Positions 1 through 13,600 of a stretch of 64,000 nucleotides of DNA are shown here, piece by piece; position 1 is the first letter of the stretch; each line of letters begins with the position of its first letter. This DNA comes from Meconema thalassinum (lineage: Eukaryota > Arthropoda > Insecta > Orthoptera > Tettigoniidae): NCBI GenBank assembly GCA_946902985.2, contig OX336389.2:1077731788-1077795787 (forward strand), in the 5' to 3' direction. A program made the translations under genes and the position numbers. Under the pieces are notes generated by a model. It made no database searches, was not told the origin of the DNA, and saw nothing but the letters and a program-made list of their open reading frames with translations.

Positions 1-3000
1 TTGGTTAAAGCACACCTCACCAAGACACTGTCTAGTGCACACTGGGCAGGACATTGCTAGACGTATTTGATACATGTGTATCCACGTCACGAGCAAAGCC
101 AGTGCACTATGGGAGTCGAAACTCCACTCCAAAGCAATTATAACCTTACCTTGGCATTGAATATATAATTTTCAAAAGAAAAATATGTATTGTCCGTTGA
201 GCCATTATATATTTAAACACAAATTGTTCTAAATGTTCCGTCATAGCTCAACAAAATGACAGTGTTTCGCCTCGGTGTGCAAGTGGGCTCTTCAGTTGGT
301 TAAAGCACACCTCAGCAAGACACTGTCTAGTGCACACTGGGAAGGCCATTGCAAGACGTATTTGATACATGTGTATTCACGTCACTAGCAAAGCCAGTGC
401 ACTATGGGAGTCGAAACTCCACTCCTAAGCAATTATAACCTTACCTTTGCATTGAATATATAATTTTTAAAAGAAAAACATGTAATGTCCTTTGAGCCAT
501 TATATATTCAAACAAATTGTGCAAAATGTTGCGGCATAATTCAACGAAATTACAGTGATGCGCCCTGGTGTGCAATTGGGCTCTTCAGTTGGTTAAAGCA
601 CGCCTCACCAAGACACTGTCTAGTACACACTGGGAAGGCCATTGGAAGACGTATTTGATACGTGTGTATCCACGTCACGAGCTACGCCAGTGCACTATGG
701 GAGTCGAAACTCCACTCCTAAGCAATTGCATCCTTAACTTGGCATTGAATATATAATTTTCAAAATAAATTTTTTTATTGTCCGTTGAGCCATTATCTAT
801 TTAATCAAAAATTGTGATAAATGTTCCGGCTTAACTCAACAAAATTCCAGTGTTTCGCCCCGGTGTGCAAATGGGCTCTTCATTTGGTTAAAGCACACCT
901 CACCAAGACACTGTCTAGAGCACACTGGGCAGGACATTGCAAGACGTATTTGATAAATGTGTATCCACGTCACGAGCAAATCCAGTGCACTATGAGAGTC
1001 GAAACTCCACTCCAAAGCAATTATAACCTTAACTTGGCATTGAATATATAATTTTCAAAAGAAAAATATCTATTGTCCGTTGAGCCATTATATATTAAAT
1101 CACAAATTGTGCTAAATGTTCCGGCATAGCTCAACAAAATGACAGTATTTCGCCCCGGTGTGCAATTGGACTCTTTAGTTGGTTAAAGCACCCCTCACCA
1201 AGACACTGTCTAGTACACACTGGGAAGGCCATTGCAAGACGTATTTGATACATGTGTATCCACGTCAAGAGCAAAGCCAGTGCACTATGGGTGTCGAAAC
1301 ACCACTCCAGAGCAACTATAACCTTACCTTGGCATTGAATATATAATTTTCAAAAGAAAAATATGTATTGTCCGTTGAGCCATTATCTATTTAAACACAA
1401 ATTGTGTTAAATGTTCCGGCATAACTCAACAAAATGAGAGTGTTTCGCCCCGGTGTCCAAATGTGCTCTTCAGTTGGTTAAAGCACACCTCACCAAGACA
1501 CTGTCTAGTGCACACTGGGCAGGACATTGCTAGACGTATTTGATACATGTGTATCCACGTCACGAGCAAAGCCAGTGCACTATGGGAGTCGAAACTCCAC
1601 TCCAAAGCAATTATAGCCTTACCTTGGCATTGAATATATAATTTTCAAAAGAAAAATATGTATTGTCCGTTGAGCCATTATATATTTAAACACAAATTGT
1701 GCTAAATGTTCCGGCATAGCTCAACAAAATGACAGTGTTTCGCCCCGGTGTTCAAGTGGGCTCTTCATTTGGTTATAGCACAACTCACCAAGACACTGTC
1801 TAGTGCACACTCGGAAGGCCATTGCAAGACGTATTTGATACATGTGTATCCACGTCACGAGCAAAGCCAGTGCACTATGGGAATCGAAACTCCACTCCAT
1901 AGCAATTATAAGCTTACCTTGGCATTGAATATATAATTCTCAAAAGAAAAACATGTAATGTCCGATGAGCCATTATATATTTAAACGCAATTTGTGCTAT
2001 ATGTTCCGGCATAACTCAACGAAATGACAGTGTGTCGCCCCGGTGTGCAATTGGGCTCTTCAGTTGGTTAAAGCACACCTCACCAAGGCACTGTCTAGTA
2101 CACACTGGGAAGGCCATTGCAAGACGTATTTGATACGTGTGTATCCACGTCACGAGCAAAGCCAGTGCACTATGGGAGTCGAAACTCCACTCCTACGCAA
2201 TACTATCCTTAACTTGGCATTGAATATATAATTTTCATTAGAAAAATGTGTTATGTCCGTTGAGCCATTATATATTTAAACACAAATTGTGCTAAATGTT
2301 CCGGCATAACTCAACAAAATGACAGTGTTTCGCCCCGGTGTGCAATTGGACTCTTCAGTTGGTTAAAGCACACCTCACCAAGACACAGTCTAGTACACAC
2401 TGGGAAGGCTAATGCAAGACGTATTTGAAACATGTGTATCCACGTCACGGGCAAAGCCAGTGCACTATGGGAGTCGAAACGCCACTCCAAAACAATTATA
2501 ACCTTACCTTGGCATTGAATATATAATTTTCAAAAGGAAAACATGTAATGTCCTTTGAGCCATTATATATTTAAACAATTTGTGCAAAATGTTCCGGCAT
2601 AACTCAACGGAATTACAGTGTTGCGCCCTGGTGTGCAATTGGGCTCTTCAGTTGTTTAAAGCACGCCTCACCAAGACACTGTCTAGTACACACTGGGAAG
2701 GCCATTGCAAGACGTATTTGATACGCGTATATCCACGTCACGAGTTACGCCAGTGCAGTATTGGAGTCGAAACTCCACTCCAAAGCAATTATAACCTTAC
2801 CTTGGCATTGAATATATAATTTTCAAAAGAAAAATATGTATTGTCCGTTGAGCCATTATATATTTAAACTCAAATTGTGCTAAATGTTCCGGCATAACTC
2901 AACAAAATGAGAGTGTTTCGCCCCGGTGTGCATATGGGCTCTTCAGTTGGTGAAAGTACACCTCAGCAAGACACTGTCTAGTGCACAGTGGGCAGGCCAT

Positions 3001-3485
3001 TGCAAGACGTATTTGATACATGTGAATCCACGTCACGAGCAAAGCAAGTGCACTATGGGAGTCGAAACTCCACTCCAAAGCAATTATAACCATACCTTGG
3101 CATTGAATATATAATTTTCAAAAGAAAAACATATAATGTCCGTTGAGCCATTATATATTTAAACACAAATTGTGCTAAGTGTTCCGGCATAACTCAACGA
3201 AATGACAGTGGTTCGCCCCGGTGTGCAATTGGGCTCTTCAGTTGGTTAAAACACGCCTCACGAAGACACTGTCTGGTGCACACTGGGAAGGTCATTGCAA
3301 GACGTATTTGATACATGTGTATCCAGGTCACGAGCAAAGCCAGTGCACTTTGGGGTCGAAACTCCACTCCAAAGCAATTATAACTTTACCTTGGCATTGA
3401 ATATATAATTTTCAAAAGAAAAATATGTATTATCCGTTGAGCCATTATATATTTAAACACAAATTGTTCTAAATGTTCCGGCATA
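1..3485 (+). repeat. Satellite block 1 (about 12 monomers)
   Basis: About 12 tandem monomers before the first LINE fragment, entered mid-monomer. From about position 390 the block is the first copy of a 7.15-kb duplication that recurs from about 7540. The monomers near 821 and 2580 have lost the usual TGA between the ATG of ATGTTCCGGC and the downstream open frame, so their short frames begin at a real ATG (see findings). No gene is supported. Confidence 0.93.
577..760 (+). promoter_or_regulatory. tRNA-like A-box, B-box-like motif and T4 tract in a representative monomer
   Basis: At 577-600 the monomer reads GGGCTCTTCAGTTGGTTAAA then GCA, very like the D-arm/A-box part of a tRNA (typical core AGTTGGTTA between GCTC and AGC). 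At 699-713 GGGAGTCGAAACTCC resembles a TΨC-arm/B-box. At 757-760 there is a TTTT tract. The boxes are about 100 bp apart, more than in a normal tRNA gene (30-60 bp), which weakens the case for activity. Most monomers have the same three elements; the best B-box matches (GGGTTCGAAACTCC) are near 31396, 51889 and 57551. A tRNA- or SINE-derived origin is inference. Confidence 0.35.
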
Positions 3486-5040
3486 CTGCAAACAGGAGTA
3501 ATACCAGATAAATGTAAATTAGCAAGAGTGGTGCCAGTATTTAAAAAAGTTGATGTATATAATCCCAGTAATTACAGACCGTTGTGTATATTATCCTCAC
3601 TTGTAAAAGTACTGGAAATAGTAATGAAAAAACAAGTCCTGAATTTCCTAACAAAAAACAATGTCTTCTTCAAATATCAGTATGGCTTCCTTCCCAAACA
3701 TAGCACTGATTCAGTAGCATTTGACGTAGTGTCACTTATACATAAAGCATTAGACAACAATAAAATAGCAGCAGGACTATTTATAGATCTTGCTAAAGCA
3801 TTTGACACAGTTAACGATATCTTGTTGCTAAGTAAATTATCAAATGCAGGAATTAGAGGAATAGCCTTTGAGTGGTTTAAAAACTACCTGTCTAACAGGA
3901 AGCAGTATGTTAATATTAATAAAACTAAAGGGTCCATCTATGATGTTAAATGCGGTGTCCCACAAGGGTCAGTGCTTGGACCATTGCTGTTCCTGATATT
4001 TATTAATGATATAGGTTATTTAGAGTTAACTGGTAAAATATTTCTATTTGCAGATGATATATTTCTACTTTACGAAACCGCCTGTGAACAAAGGATTATG
4101 GAGAATATGCAAAAGGATCTAAATATACTAACAACATGGCTTTCAAAAAATAATTTAATCATAAGCACCTCAAAAACAAAATACATGCTATTTCATAAAC
4201 CAGCTTACAGTTCAAACACTTCCAACATAGTTAAAATTGGCAATGCGCCCATCGAACGGGTTAAACATTACACATATTTAGGCCTAACTTTGGACAATAA
4301 CCTAAGTTGGAATGATCATGTCACAAATGGGAAAAAGAAAATTACGAATGTAATTGGTGTTCTAAAAAGGTTAATGGATTATTGAATAAGCAATCAACAT
4401 TTAAGGAGCATATATGCCTCTCTTATTCATTCTCACCTTATGTACATGAACATAATATGGAGTAAATGCACACAGGAATCAATAAATGAGCTCGAAGTAC
4501 TCCAAAAAAAGAGCAATTAAAATCATGTATGGTTACGATTTTAGGAAACCGACTGTACAAGTATTTCAGGAGACAAACATATTGCCATTACGAAGCCAGC
4601 TCAACTACTCTGAAGCTTTATTTATGTTCAGATATAAACTTGGTCTTATTAGTCTTAATACTGAACTTCAATGCAGGAAAGACATTCATGCCCATAACAC
4701 AAGATCAGCAAACCAGTTATACATGGAGTCAACAAACACAACTAGATATGGTATTAAAAGTATTTCCTATTCAGCCAGCACAACTTATAATAACTTACCT
4801 CCTAAACTGAGACAAATTGTAAACTTAAACCAATTCAAAAAGGAAGCACGCAGGTACATCCTGAAACAATATGTTGAAGAATATAGATGAACTCATAAGC
4901 ACTGAATAAATGTTCCTACCACCTTAGTATATTCTAGTATTAAGTTAGTTAATAAGCCATATTTGTAAAGGGCGGTCCCCCCTTCAGCTATCAGCTCACT
5001 GGGACTTTCTGTACCCTATAAATAAATAAATAAATAAATT
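3486..5040 (+). mobile_element. LINE copy 1: 5'-truncated non-LTR retrotransposon, RT pseudogene
   Basis: 3' fragment of a non-LTR retrotransposon inserted after TTCCGGCATA of the satellite. It encodes the palm of a LINE reverse transcriptase from the NYRP motif on: FIDLAKAFDTV (motif A), GVPQGSVLGPLL (motif B), FADD (motif C) and YLGLTLDNNLSW. No endonuclease domain or ORF1 is present, because the copy starts inside the RT. The frame is open from 3528 and stops at a TGA at 4383-4385, where LINEs 2 and 11 have GGA. A longer A run near 4503-4509 shifts the frame, and the C-terminal part continues in another frame at about 4486-4890. The residue after motif A is N-D where LINEs 2 and 11 have N-H. 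The 3' UTR ends in a TAAA-type repeat. It is a dead copy, closest to LINE 2, its 7149-bp duplicate. Confidence 0.93.
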
Positions 5041-8000
5041 GCTCAACAAAATGGCAGTGTTTCGCCTCGGTGTGCAAGTGGGCTCTTCAGTTGGTTAAAG
5101 CACACCTCACCAAGACACTGTCTAGTGCACACTGGGAAGGCAATTGCAAGACGTATTTGACACATGTGTATAAACGTCACGAGCAATGCCAGTGCACTAT
5201 GGGAGTCGAAACTCCACTCCTAAGCAATTATAACCTTACCTTGGCATTGAATATATAATTATCAAAAGAAAAACATGTAATGTCCGTTGAGCCATTATAT
5301 ATTTAAAAACAAATTGTGCTAAATGTTCCGGCATAACGCAACGAAATGACAGTGTTTCGCCCCGGTGTGCAATTGGGCTCTTCAGTTGGTTAAAGCACGC
5401 CGCACGAAGACACTGTCTGGTGCACACTGGGAAGGCCATTGCAAGACGTATTTGATACATGTGTATCCACGTCACGAGCAAAGCCAGTGCACTTTGGGGT
5501 CGAAACTCCACTCCAAAGCAATTATAACTTTACCTTGGCATTGAATATATAATTTTCAAAAGAAAAACATGTAATGTCCGTTGAGCCATTATATATTTAA
5601 ACACAAATTGTGCTAAATGTTCCGGCATAACTCAACGAAATGACGGTGTTTCGCCCCGGTGTGCAATTGGGCTCTTCAGTTGGTTAAAGCACGCCTCACC
5701 AAAACACTGTCTGGTACACACTGGGAAGGCCACTGCAAGACGTATTTGATACGTGTGTATCCACGTCACGAGCTACGCCAGTGTACTATGAGAGTCGAAA
5801 CTCCACTCCTAAGCAATTCTATCCTTAACTTGGCATTGAATAAATAATTTTCAAAAGAAAAATATATTTTCCGTTGAGCCATTATATATTTAAACACAAA
5901 TTGTGCTAAATGTTCCGGCATAGCTCAACAAAATGACAGTGTTTCGCCCCTTTGTGTAAGTGGGCTCTTCATTTGGGTAAAGCACACCTCACCAAGACAC
6001 TGTCTAGTGCACACTGGGCAGGCCATTGCAAGACGTATTTGATACATGTGTATCCACGTCACGAGCAAAGCCAGTGCACTATGGGTGTCGAAACTCCACT
6101 CCAAAGCAATTATAACCTTACCTTGGCATTGAATATATAATTTTCAAAAGAAAAATATGTATTGTCCGTTGAGCCATTATATATTTAAACACAAATAGTT
6201 CTAAATGTTCCGGCAAAGCTCAACAAAATGACAGTGTTTCGCCTCGGTGTGCAAGTGGGCTCTTCAGTTGGTTAAAGCACACCTCAACATGACACTGTCT
6301 AGTGCACACTGGGAAGGCCATTGCAAGACGTATTTGATACATGTCTATCCACGTCACGAGCAAAGCCAGTGCACTATGGGAGTCGAAACGCCTCTCCAAA
6401 CCAATTATAACCTTACCCTGGCATTGAATATATAATTTTCAAAAGAAAAACCTGTTATGTCCTTTGAGCCATTATATATTTAAACAAATTGTGCAAAATG
6501 TTCCGGCATAACTCAACGAAATTACAGTGTTGCGCCCTGGTGTGCAATTGGGCTCTTCAGTTGGTTAAAGCACGCCTCACCAAGACACTGCCTAGTACAC
6601 ACTGGGAAGGCCATTGCAAGACGTATTTGATACGTGTATAAACTCGTCACGGGTTATGCCAGTGCAGTATGGGAGTCGAAACTCCACTCCAAAGCAATTA
6701 TAACCTTACCTTGGCATTGGATATATAATTTTCAAAAGAAAAATATGTATTGTCCGTTGAGCCATTATATATTTAAACACAAATTGTTCTAAATGTTCCG
6801 GCATAGCTCAACAAAATGACAGTGTTTCGCCTTGGTGTGCAAATGGGCTCTTCAGTTGGTTAAAGCACACCTCACCAAAACACTGTCTAGTGCACTCTGG
6901 GAAGGCCATTGCAAGACGTATTTGACACATGTGTATGCACGTCACGAGCAATGCCAGTGCACTATGGGAGTCGAAACTCCACTCCTAAGCAATTATAACC
7001 TTACCTTGGCATTGAATATATAATTTTCAAAAGAAAAACATATAATGTCCGTTGAGCCATTATATATTTAAACACAAATTGTGCTAAATGTTCCGGCATA
7101 ACTCAACGAAATGACAGTGTTTCGCCCCGGTGTGCAATTGGGCTCTTCATTTGGTTGTAGCACGCCTCACGAAGACACTGTCTGGTGCACACTGGGAAGG
7201 CCATTGCAAGACGTATTTGATACATGTGTATCCACGTCACGAGCAAAGCCAATGCACTTTGGGGTCGAAACTCCACTCCAAAGAAATTATAACTTTACCT
7301 TGGCATTGAATTTATAATTTTCAAAAGAAAAACATGTAAAGTCCGACGAGCCATTATATATTTAAACACAAATTGTGCTAAATGTTCCGGCATAACCCAA
7401 CGAAATGACGGTATTTCGCCCCGGTGTGCATTTGGGCTCTTCAGTTGGTTAAGGCACGCCTCACCAAGACACTGCCTAGTACACTCTGGGAAGGCCATTG
7501 CAAGACGTATTTGATACGTGTGTATCCACGTCACGAGCAAAGCCAGTGCACTATGGGAGTCGAAACTCCACTCCTAAGCAATTATAACCTTACCTTTGCA
7601 TTGAATATATAATTTTTAAAAGAAAAACATGTAATGTCCTTTGAGCCATTATATATTCAAACAAATTGTGCAAAATGTTGCGGCATAATTCAACGAAATT
7701 ACAGTGATGCGCCCTGGTGTGCAATTGGGCTCTTCAGTTGGTTAAAGCTCGCCTCACCAAGACACTGTCTAGTACACACTGGGAAGGCCATTGGAAGACG
7801 TATTTGATACGTGTGTATCCACGTCACGAGCTACGCCAGTGCACTATGGGAGTCGAAACTCCACTCCTAAGCAATTGCATCCTTAACTTGGCATTGAATA
7901 TATAATTTTCAAAAGAAAATTTTTTATTGTCCGTTGAGCCATTATCTATTTAATCACAAATTGTGATAAATGTTCCGGCTTAACTCAACAAAATTCCAGT

Positions 8001-10634
8001 GTTTCGCCCCGGTGTGCAAATGGGCTCTTCATTTGGTTAAAGCAAACCTCACCAAGACACTGTCTAGAGCACACTGGGCAGGACATTGCAAGACGTATTT
8101 GATAAATGTGTATCCACGTCACGAGCAAAGCCAGTGCACTATGAGAGTCGAAACTCCACTCCAAAGCAATTATAACCTTAACTTGGCATTGAATATATAA
8201 TTTTCAAAAGAAAAATATCTATTGTCCGTTGAGCCATTATATATTAAAACACAAATTGTGCTAAATGTTCCGGCATAGCTCAACAAAATGACAGTATTTC
8301 GCCCCGGTGTGCAATTGGACTCTTTAGTTGGTTAAAGCACCCCTCACCAAGACACTGTCTAGTACACACTGGGAAGGCCATTGCAAGACGTATTTGATAC
8401 ATGTGTATCCACGTCAAGAGCAAAGCCAGCGCACTATGGGTGTCGAAACACCACTCCAGAGCAACTATAACCTTACCTTGGCATTGAATATATAATTTTC
8501 AAAAGAAAAATATGTATTGTCCGTTGAGCCATTATCTATTTAAACACAAATTGTGTTAAATGTTCCGGCATAACTCAACAAAATGAGAGTGTTTCGCCCC
8601 GGTGTCCAAATGTGCTCTTCAGTTGGTTAAAGCACACCTCACCAAGACACTGTCTAGTGCACACTGGGCAGGACATTGCTAGACGTATTTGATACATGTG
8701 TATCCACGTCACGAGCAAAGCCATTGCACTATGGGAGTCGAAACTCCACTCCAAAGCAATTATAGCCTTACCTTGGCATTGAATATATAATTTTCAAAAG
8801 AAAAATATGTATTGTCCGTTGAGCCATTATATATTTAAACACAAATTGTGCTAAATGTTCCGGCATAGCTCAACAAAATGACAGTGTTTCGCCCCGGTGT
8901 TCAAGTGGGCTCTTCATTTGGTTATAGCACAACTCACCAAGACACTGTCTAGTGCACACTCGGAAGGCCATTGCAAGACGTATTTGATACATGTGTATCC
9001 ACGTCACGAGCAAAGCCAGTGCACTATGGGAGTCGAAACTCCACTCCATAGCAATTATAAGCTTACCTTGGCATTGAATATATAATTCTCAAAAGAAAAA
9101 CATGTAATGTCCGATGAGCCATTATATATTTAAACGCAATTTGTGCTATATGTTCCGGCATAACTCAACGAAATGACAGTGTGTCGCCCCGGTGTGCAAT
9201 TGGGCTCTTCAGTTGGTTAAAGCACACCTCACCAAGGCACTGTCTAGTACACACTGGGAAGGCCATTGCAAGACGTATTTGATACGTGTGTATCCACGTC
9301 ACGAGCAAAGCCAGTGCACTATGGGAGTCGAAACTCCAATCCTACGCAATACTATCCTTAACTTGGCATTGAATATATAATTTTCATTAGAAAAATGTGT
9401 TATGTCCGTTGAGCCATTATATATTTAAACACGAATTGTGCTAAATGTTCCGGCATAACTCAACAAAATGACAGTGTTTCGCCCCGGTGTGCAATTGGAC
9501 TCTTCAGTTGGTTAAAGCACACCTCACCAAGACACAGTCTAGTACACACTGGGAAGGCTAATGCAAGACGTATTTGAAACATGTGTATCCACGTCACGGG
9601 CAAAGCCAGTGCACTATGGGAGTCGAAACGCCACTCCAAAACAATTATAACCTTACCTTGGCATTGAATATATAATTTTCAAAAGGAAAACATGTAATGT
9701 CCTTTGAGCCATTATATATTTAAACAATTTGTGCAAAATGTTCCGGCATAACTCAACGAAATTACAGTGTTGCGCCCTGGTGTGCAATTGGGCTCTTCAG
9801 TTGTTTAAAGCACGCCTCACCAAGACACTGTCTAGTACACACTGGGAAGGCCATTGCAAGACGTATTTGATACGTGTATATCCACGTCACGAGTTACGCC
9901 AGTGCAGTATTGGAGTCGAAACTCCACTCCAAAGCAATTATAACCTTACCTTGGCATTGAATATATAATTTTCAAAAGAAAAATATGTATTGTCCGTTGA
10001 GCCATTATATATTTAAACTCAAATTGTGCTAAATGTTCCGGCATAACTCAACAAAATGAGAGTGTTTCGCCCCGGTGTGCAAATGGGCTCTTCAGTTGGT
10101 GAAAGTACACCTCAGCAAGACACTGTCTAGTGCACAGTGGGCAGGCCATTGCAAGACGTATTTGATACATGTGAATCCACGTCACGAGCAAAGCAAGTGC
10201 ACTATGGGAGTCGAAACTCCACTCCAAAGCAATTATAACCATACCTTGGCATGGAATATATAATTTTCAAAAGAAAAACATATAATGTCCGTTGAGCCAT
10301 TATATATTTAAACACAAATTGTGCTAAGTGTTCCGGCATAACTCAACGAAATGACAGTGGTTCGCCCCGGTGTGCAATTGGGCTCTTCAGTTGGTTAAAG
10401 CACGCCTCACGAAGACACTGTCTGGTGCACACTGGGAAGGTCATTGCAAGACGTATTTGATACATGTGTATCCAGGTCACGAGCAAAGCCAGTGCACTTT
10501 GGGGTCGAAACTCCACTCCAAAGCAATTATAACTTTACCTTGGCATTGAATATATAATTTTCAAAAGAAAAATATGTATTATCCGTTGAGCCATTATATA
10601 TTTAAACACAAATTGTTCTAAATGTTCCGGCATA
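5041..10634 (+). repeat. Satellite block 2 (about 19 monomers), spans the 7.15-kb duplication junction
   Basis: About 19 monomers between LINE 1 and LINE 2. The junction of the 7.15-kb tandem duplication lies within the monomer at about 7430-7620: upstream of about 7540 the sequence is unlike that 7149 bp earlier, downstream it matches it almost base for base. The monomer near 7111 has GTTGTAGCAC in place of GTTAAAGCAC, a marker that recurs at 14555, 35049 and 61525. No gene is supported. Confidence 0.93.
5579..5637. repeat. Palindrome in the satellite monomer (representative), LINE insertion position
   Basis: CGTTGAG at 5579-5585 pairs with CTCAACG at 5631-5637; inside lie a CC/GG pair extension and a central CACAA-A-TTGTG dyad at 5602-5612. 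In monomers of the other subtype the arms are GTTGAGC and GCTCAAC, also perfect. The pattern recurs in most monomers. All 11 LINE fragments lie between the TTCCGGCATA and CTCAAC parts, that is, at the inner edge of the right arm. Confidence 0.7.
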
Positions 10635-13600
10635 CTGCAAACAGGAGTAATACCAGATAAATGTAAATTAGCAAGAGTGGTGCCAGTATTTAAAAAAGTT
10701 GATGTATCTAATCCCAGTAATTACAGACCGTTGTGTATATTATCCTCACTTGTAAAAGTACTGGAAATAGTAATGAAAAAACAAGTCCTGAATTTCCTAA
10801 CAAAAAACAATGTCTTCTTCAAATATCAGTATGGCTTCCTTCCCAAACATAGCACTGATTCAGTAGCATTTGACGTAGTGTCACTTATACATAAAGCATT
10901 AGACAACAATAAAATAGCAGCAGGACTATTTATAGATCTTGCTAAAGCATTTGACACAGTTAACCATATCTTGTTGCTAAGTAAATTATCAAATGCAGGA
11001 ATTAGAGGAATAGCCTTTGAGTGGTTTAAAAACTACCTGTCTAACAGGAAGCAGTATGTTAATATTAATAAAACTAAAGGGTCCATCTATGATGTTAAAT
11101 GCGGTGTCCCACAAGGGTCAGTGCTTGGACCATTGCTGTTCCTGATATTTATTAATGATATAGGTTATTTAGAGTTTACTGGTAAAATATTTCTATTTGC
11201 AGATGATATATTTCTACTTTACGAGACCGCATGTGAACAAAGGATTATGGAGAATATGCAAAAGGATCTAAATATACTAACAACATGGCTTTCAAAAAAT
11301 AATTTAATCATAAGCACCTCAAAAACAAAATACATGCTATTTCATAAACCAGCTTACAGTTCAAACACTTCCAACATAGTTAAAATTGGCAATGCGCCCA
11401 TCGAACGGGTTAAACATTACACATATTTAGGCCTAACTTTGGACAATAACCTAAGTTGGAATGATCATGTCACAAATAGGAAAAAGAAAATTACGAATGT
11501 AATTGGTGTTCTAAAAAGGTTAAGGGATTATGGAATAAGCAATCAACATTTAAGGAGCATATATGCCTCTCTTATTCATTCTCACCTTATGTACATGAAC
11601 ATAATATGGAGTAAATGCACACAGGAATCAATAAATGAGCTCGAAGTACTCCAAAAAAAGAGCAATTAAAATCATGTATGGTTACGATTTTAGGAAACCG
11701 ACTGTACAAGTATTTCAGGAGACAAACATATTGCCATTACGAAGCCAGCTCAACTACTCTGAAGCTTTATTTATGTTCAGATATAAACTTGGTCTTATTA
11801 GTCTTAATACTGAACTTCAATGCAGGAAAGACATTCATGCCCATAACACAAGATCAGCAAACCAGTTATACATGGAGTCAACAAACACAACTAGATATGG
11901 TATTAAAAGTATTTCCTATTCAGCCAGCACAACTTATAATAACTTACCTCCTAAACTGAGACAAATTGTAAACTTAAACCAATTCAAAAAGGAAGCACGC
12001 AGGTACATCCTGAAACAATATGTTGAAGAATATAGATGAACTCATAAGCACTGAATAAATGTTCCTACCACCTTAGTATATTCTAGTATTAAGTTAGTTA
12101 ATAAGCCATATTTGTAAAGGGCGGTCCCCCCTTGAGCTATCAGCTCAGTGGGACTTTCTGTACCCTATAAATAAATAAATAAATAAATAGCTCAACAAAA
12201 TGGCAGTGTTTCGCCTCGGTGTGCAAGTGGGCTCTTCAGTTGGTTAAAGCACACCTCACCAAGACACTGTCTAGTGCACACTGGGAAGGCAATTGCAAGA
12301 CGTATTTGACACATGTGTATAAACGTCACGAGCAATGCCAGTGCACTATGGGAGTCGAAACTCCACTCCTAAGCAATTATAACCTTACCTTGGCATTGAA
12401 TATATAATTATCAAAAGAAAAACATGTAATGTCCGTTGAGCCATTATATATTTAAAAACAAATTGTGCTAAATATTCCGGCATAACGCAACGAAATGACA
12501 GTGTTTCGCCCCGGTGTGCAATTGGGCTCTTCAGTTGGTTAAAGCACGCCGCACGAAGACACTGTCTGGTGCACACTGGGAAGGCCATTGCAAGACGTAT
12601 TTGATACATGTGTATCCACGTCACGAGCAAAGCCAGTGCACTTTGGGGTCGAAACTCCACTCCAAAGCAATTATAACTTTACCTTGGCATTGAATATATA
12701 ATTTTCAAAAGAAAAACATGTAATGTCCGTTGAGCCATTATATATTTAAACACAAATTGTGCTAAATGTTCCGGCATAACTCAACGAAATGACGGTGTTT
12801 CGCCCCGGTGTGCAATTGGGCTCTTCAGTTGGTTAAAGCACGCCTCACCAAGACACTGTCTGGTACACACTGGGAAGGCCATTGCAAGACGTATTTGATA
12901 CGTGTGTATCCACGTCACGAGCTACGCCAGTGTACTATGGGAGTCGAAACTCCACTCCTAAGCAATTCTATCCTTAACTTGGCATTGAATAAATAATTTT
13001 CAAAAGAAAAATATATTTTCCGTTGAGCCATTATATATTTAAACACAAATTGTGCTAAATGTTCCGGCATAACTCAACGAAATGACGGTGTTTCGCCCCG
13101 GTGTGCAATTGGGCTCTTCAGTTGGTTAAAGCACGCCTCACCAAGACACTGTCTGGTACACACTGGGAAGGCCATTGCAAGACGTATTTGATACATGTGT
13201 ATCCACGTCACGAGCAAAGCCAGTGCACTATGGGAGTCGAAACTCCACTCCAAAGCAATTATAACCTTACCTTGGCATTGAATATATAATTTTCAAAAGA
13301 AAAATATGTATTGTCCGTTGAGCCATTATATATTTAAACACAAATTGTTCTAAATGTTCCGGCATAGCTCAGCAAAATGACAGTGTTTCGCCCCTTTGTT
13401 TAAGTGGGCTCTTCATTTGGGTAAAGCATACCTCACCAAGACACTGTCTAGTGCACACTGGGCAGGCCATTGCAAGACGTATTTGATACATGTGTATCCA
13501 CGTCATGAGCAAATCCAGTGCACTATGGGTGTCGAAACTCCACTCCAAAGCAATTATAACCTTACCTTGGCATTGAATATATAATTTTCAAAAGAAAAAT

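Larger units (their letters stand above)
390..7540 (+). repeat. 7.15-kb tandem duplication, unit 1
   Basis: From about 390-400 to 7540 the sequence recurs 7149 bp later, including LINE 1 as LINE 2 and private markers such as ATATATTCAAAC, TGTGTCGCCCC and the GCGCACTAT-type differences. Substitutions between the units are sparse. The left breakpoint lies in the monomer at 300-430, because the sequence before it does not match 7149 bp later. Confidence 0.85.

Noticed and set aside
568..756. 62-codon frames recurring in most monomers, beginning with GTG, as small genes
   Set aside because: They begin with GTG or TTG, not ATG, recur once per satellite monomer, and monomer length (about 295 bp) is not a multiple of three. 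Sequence homogenisation of the satellite explains the repeated frame.
4529..4810. 93-codon frame overlapping the LINE C-terminal region (and its equivalents in other copies)
   Set aside because: It is another-frame shadow of the RT C-terminal coding part, which reads as a conserved HNTR/NNLPPKLR segment in the real frame.
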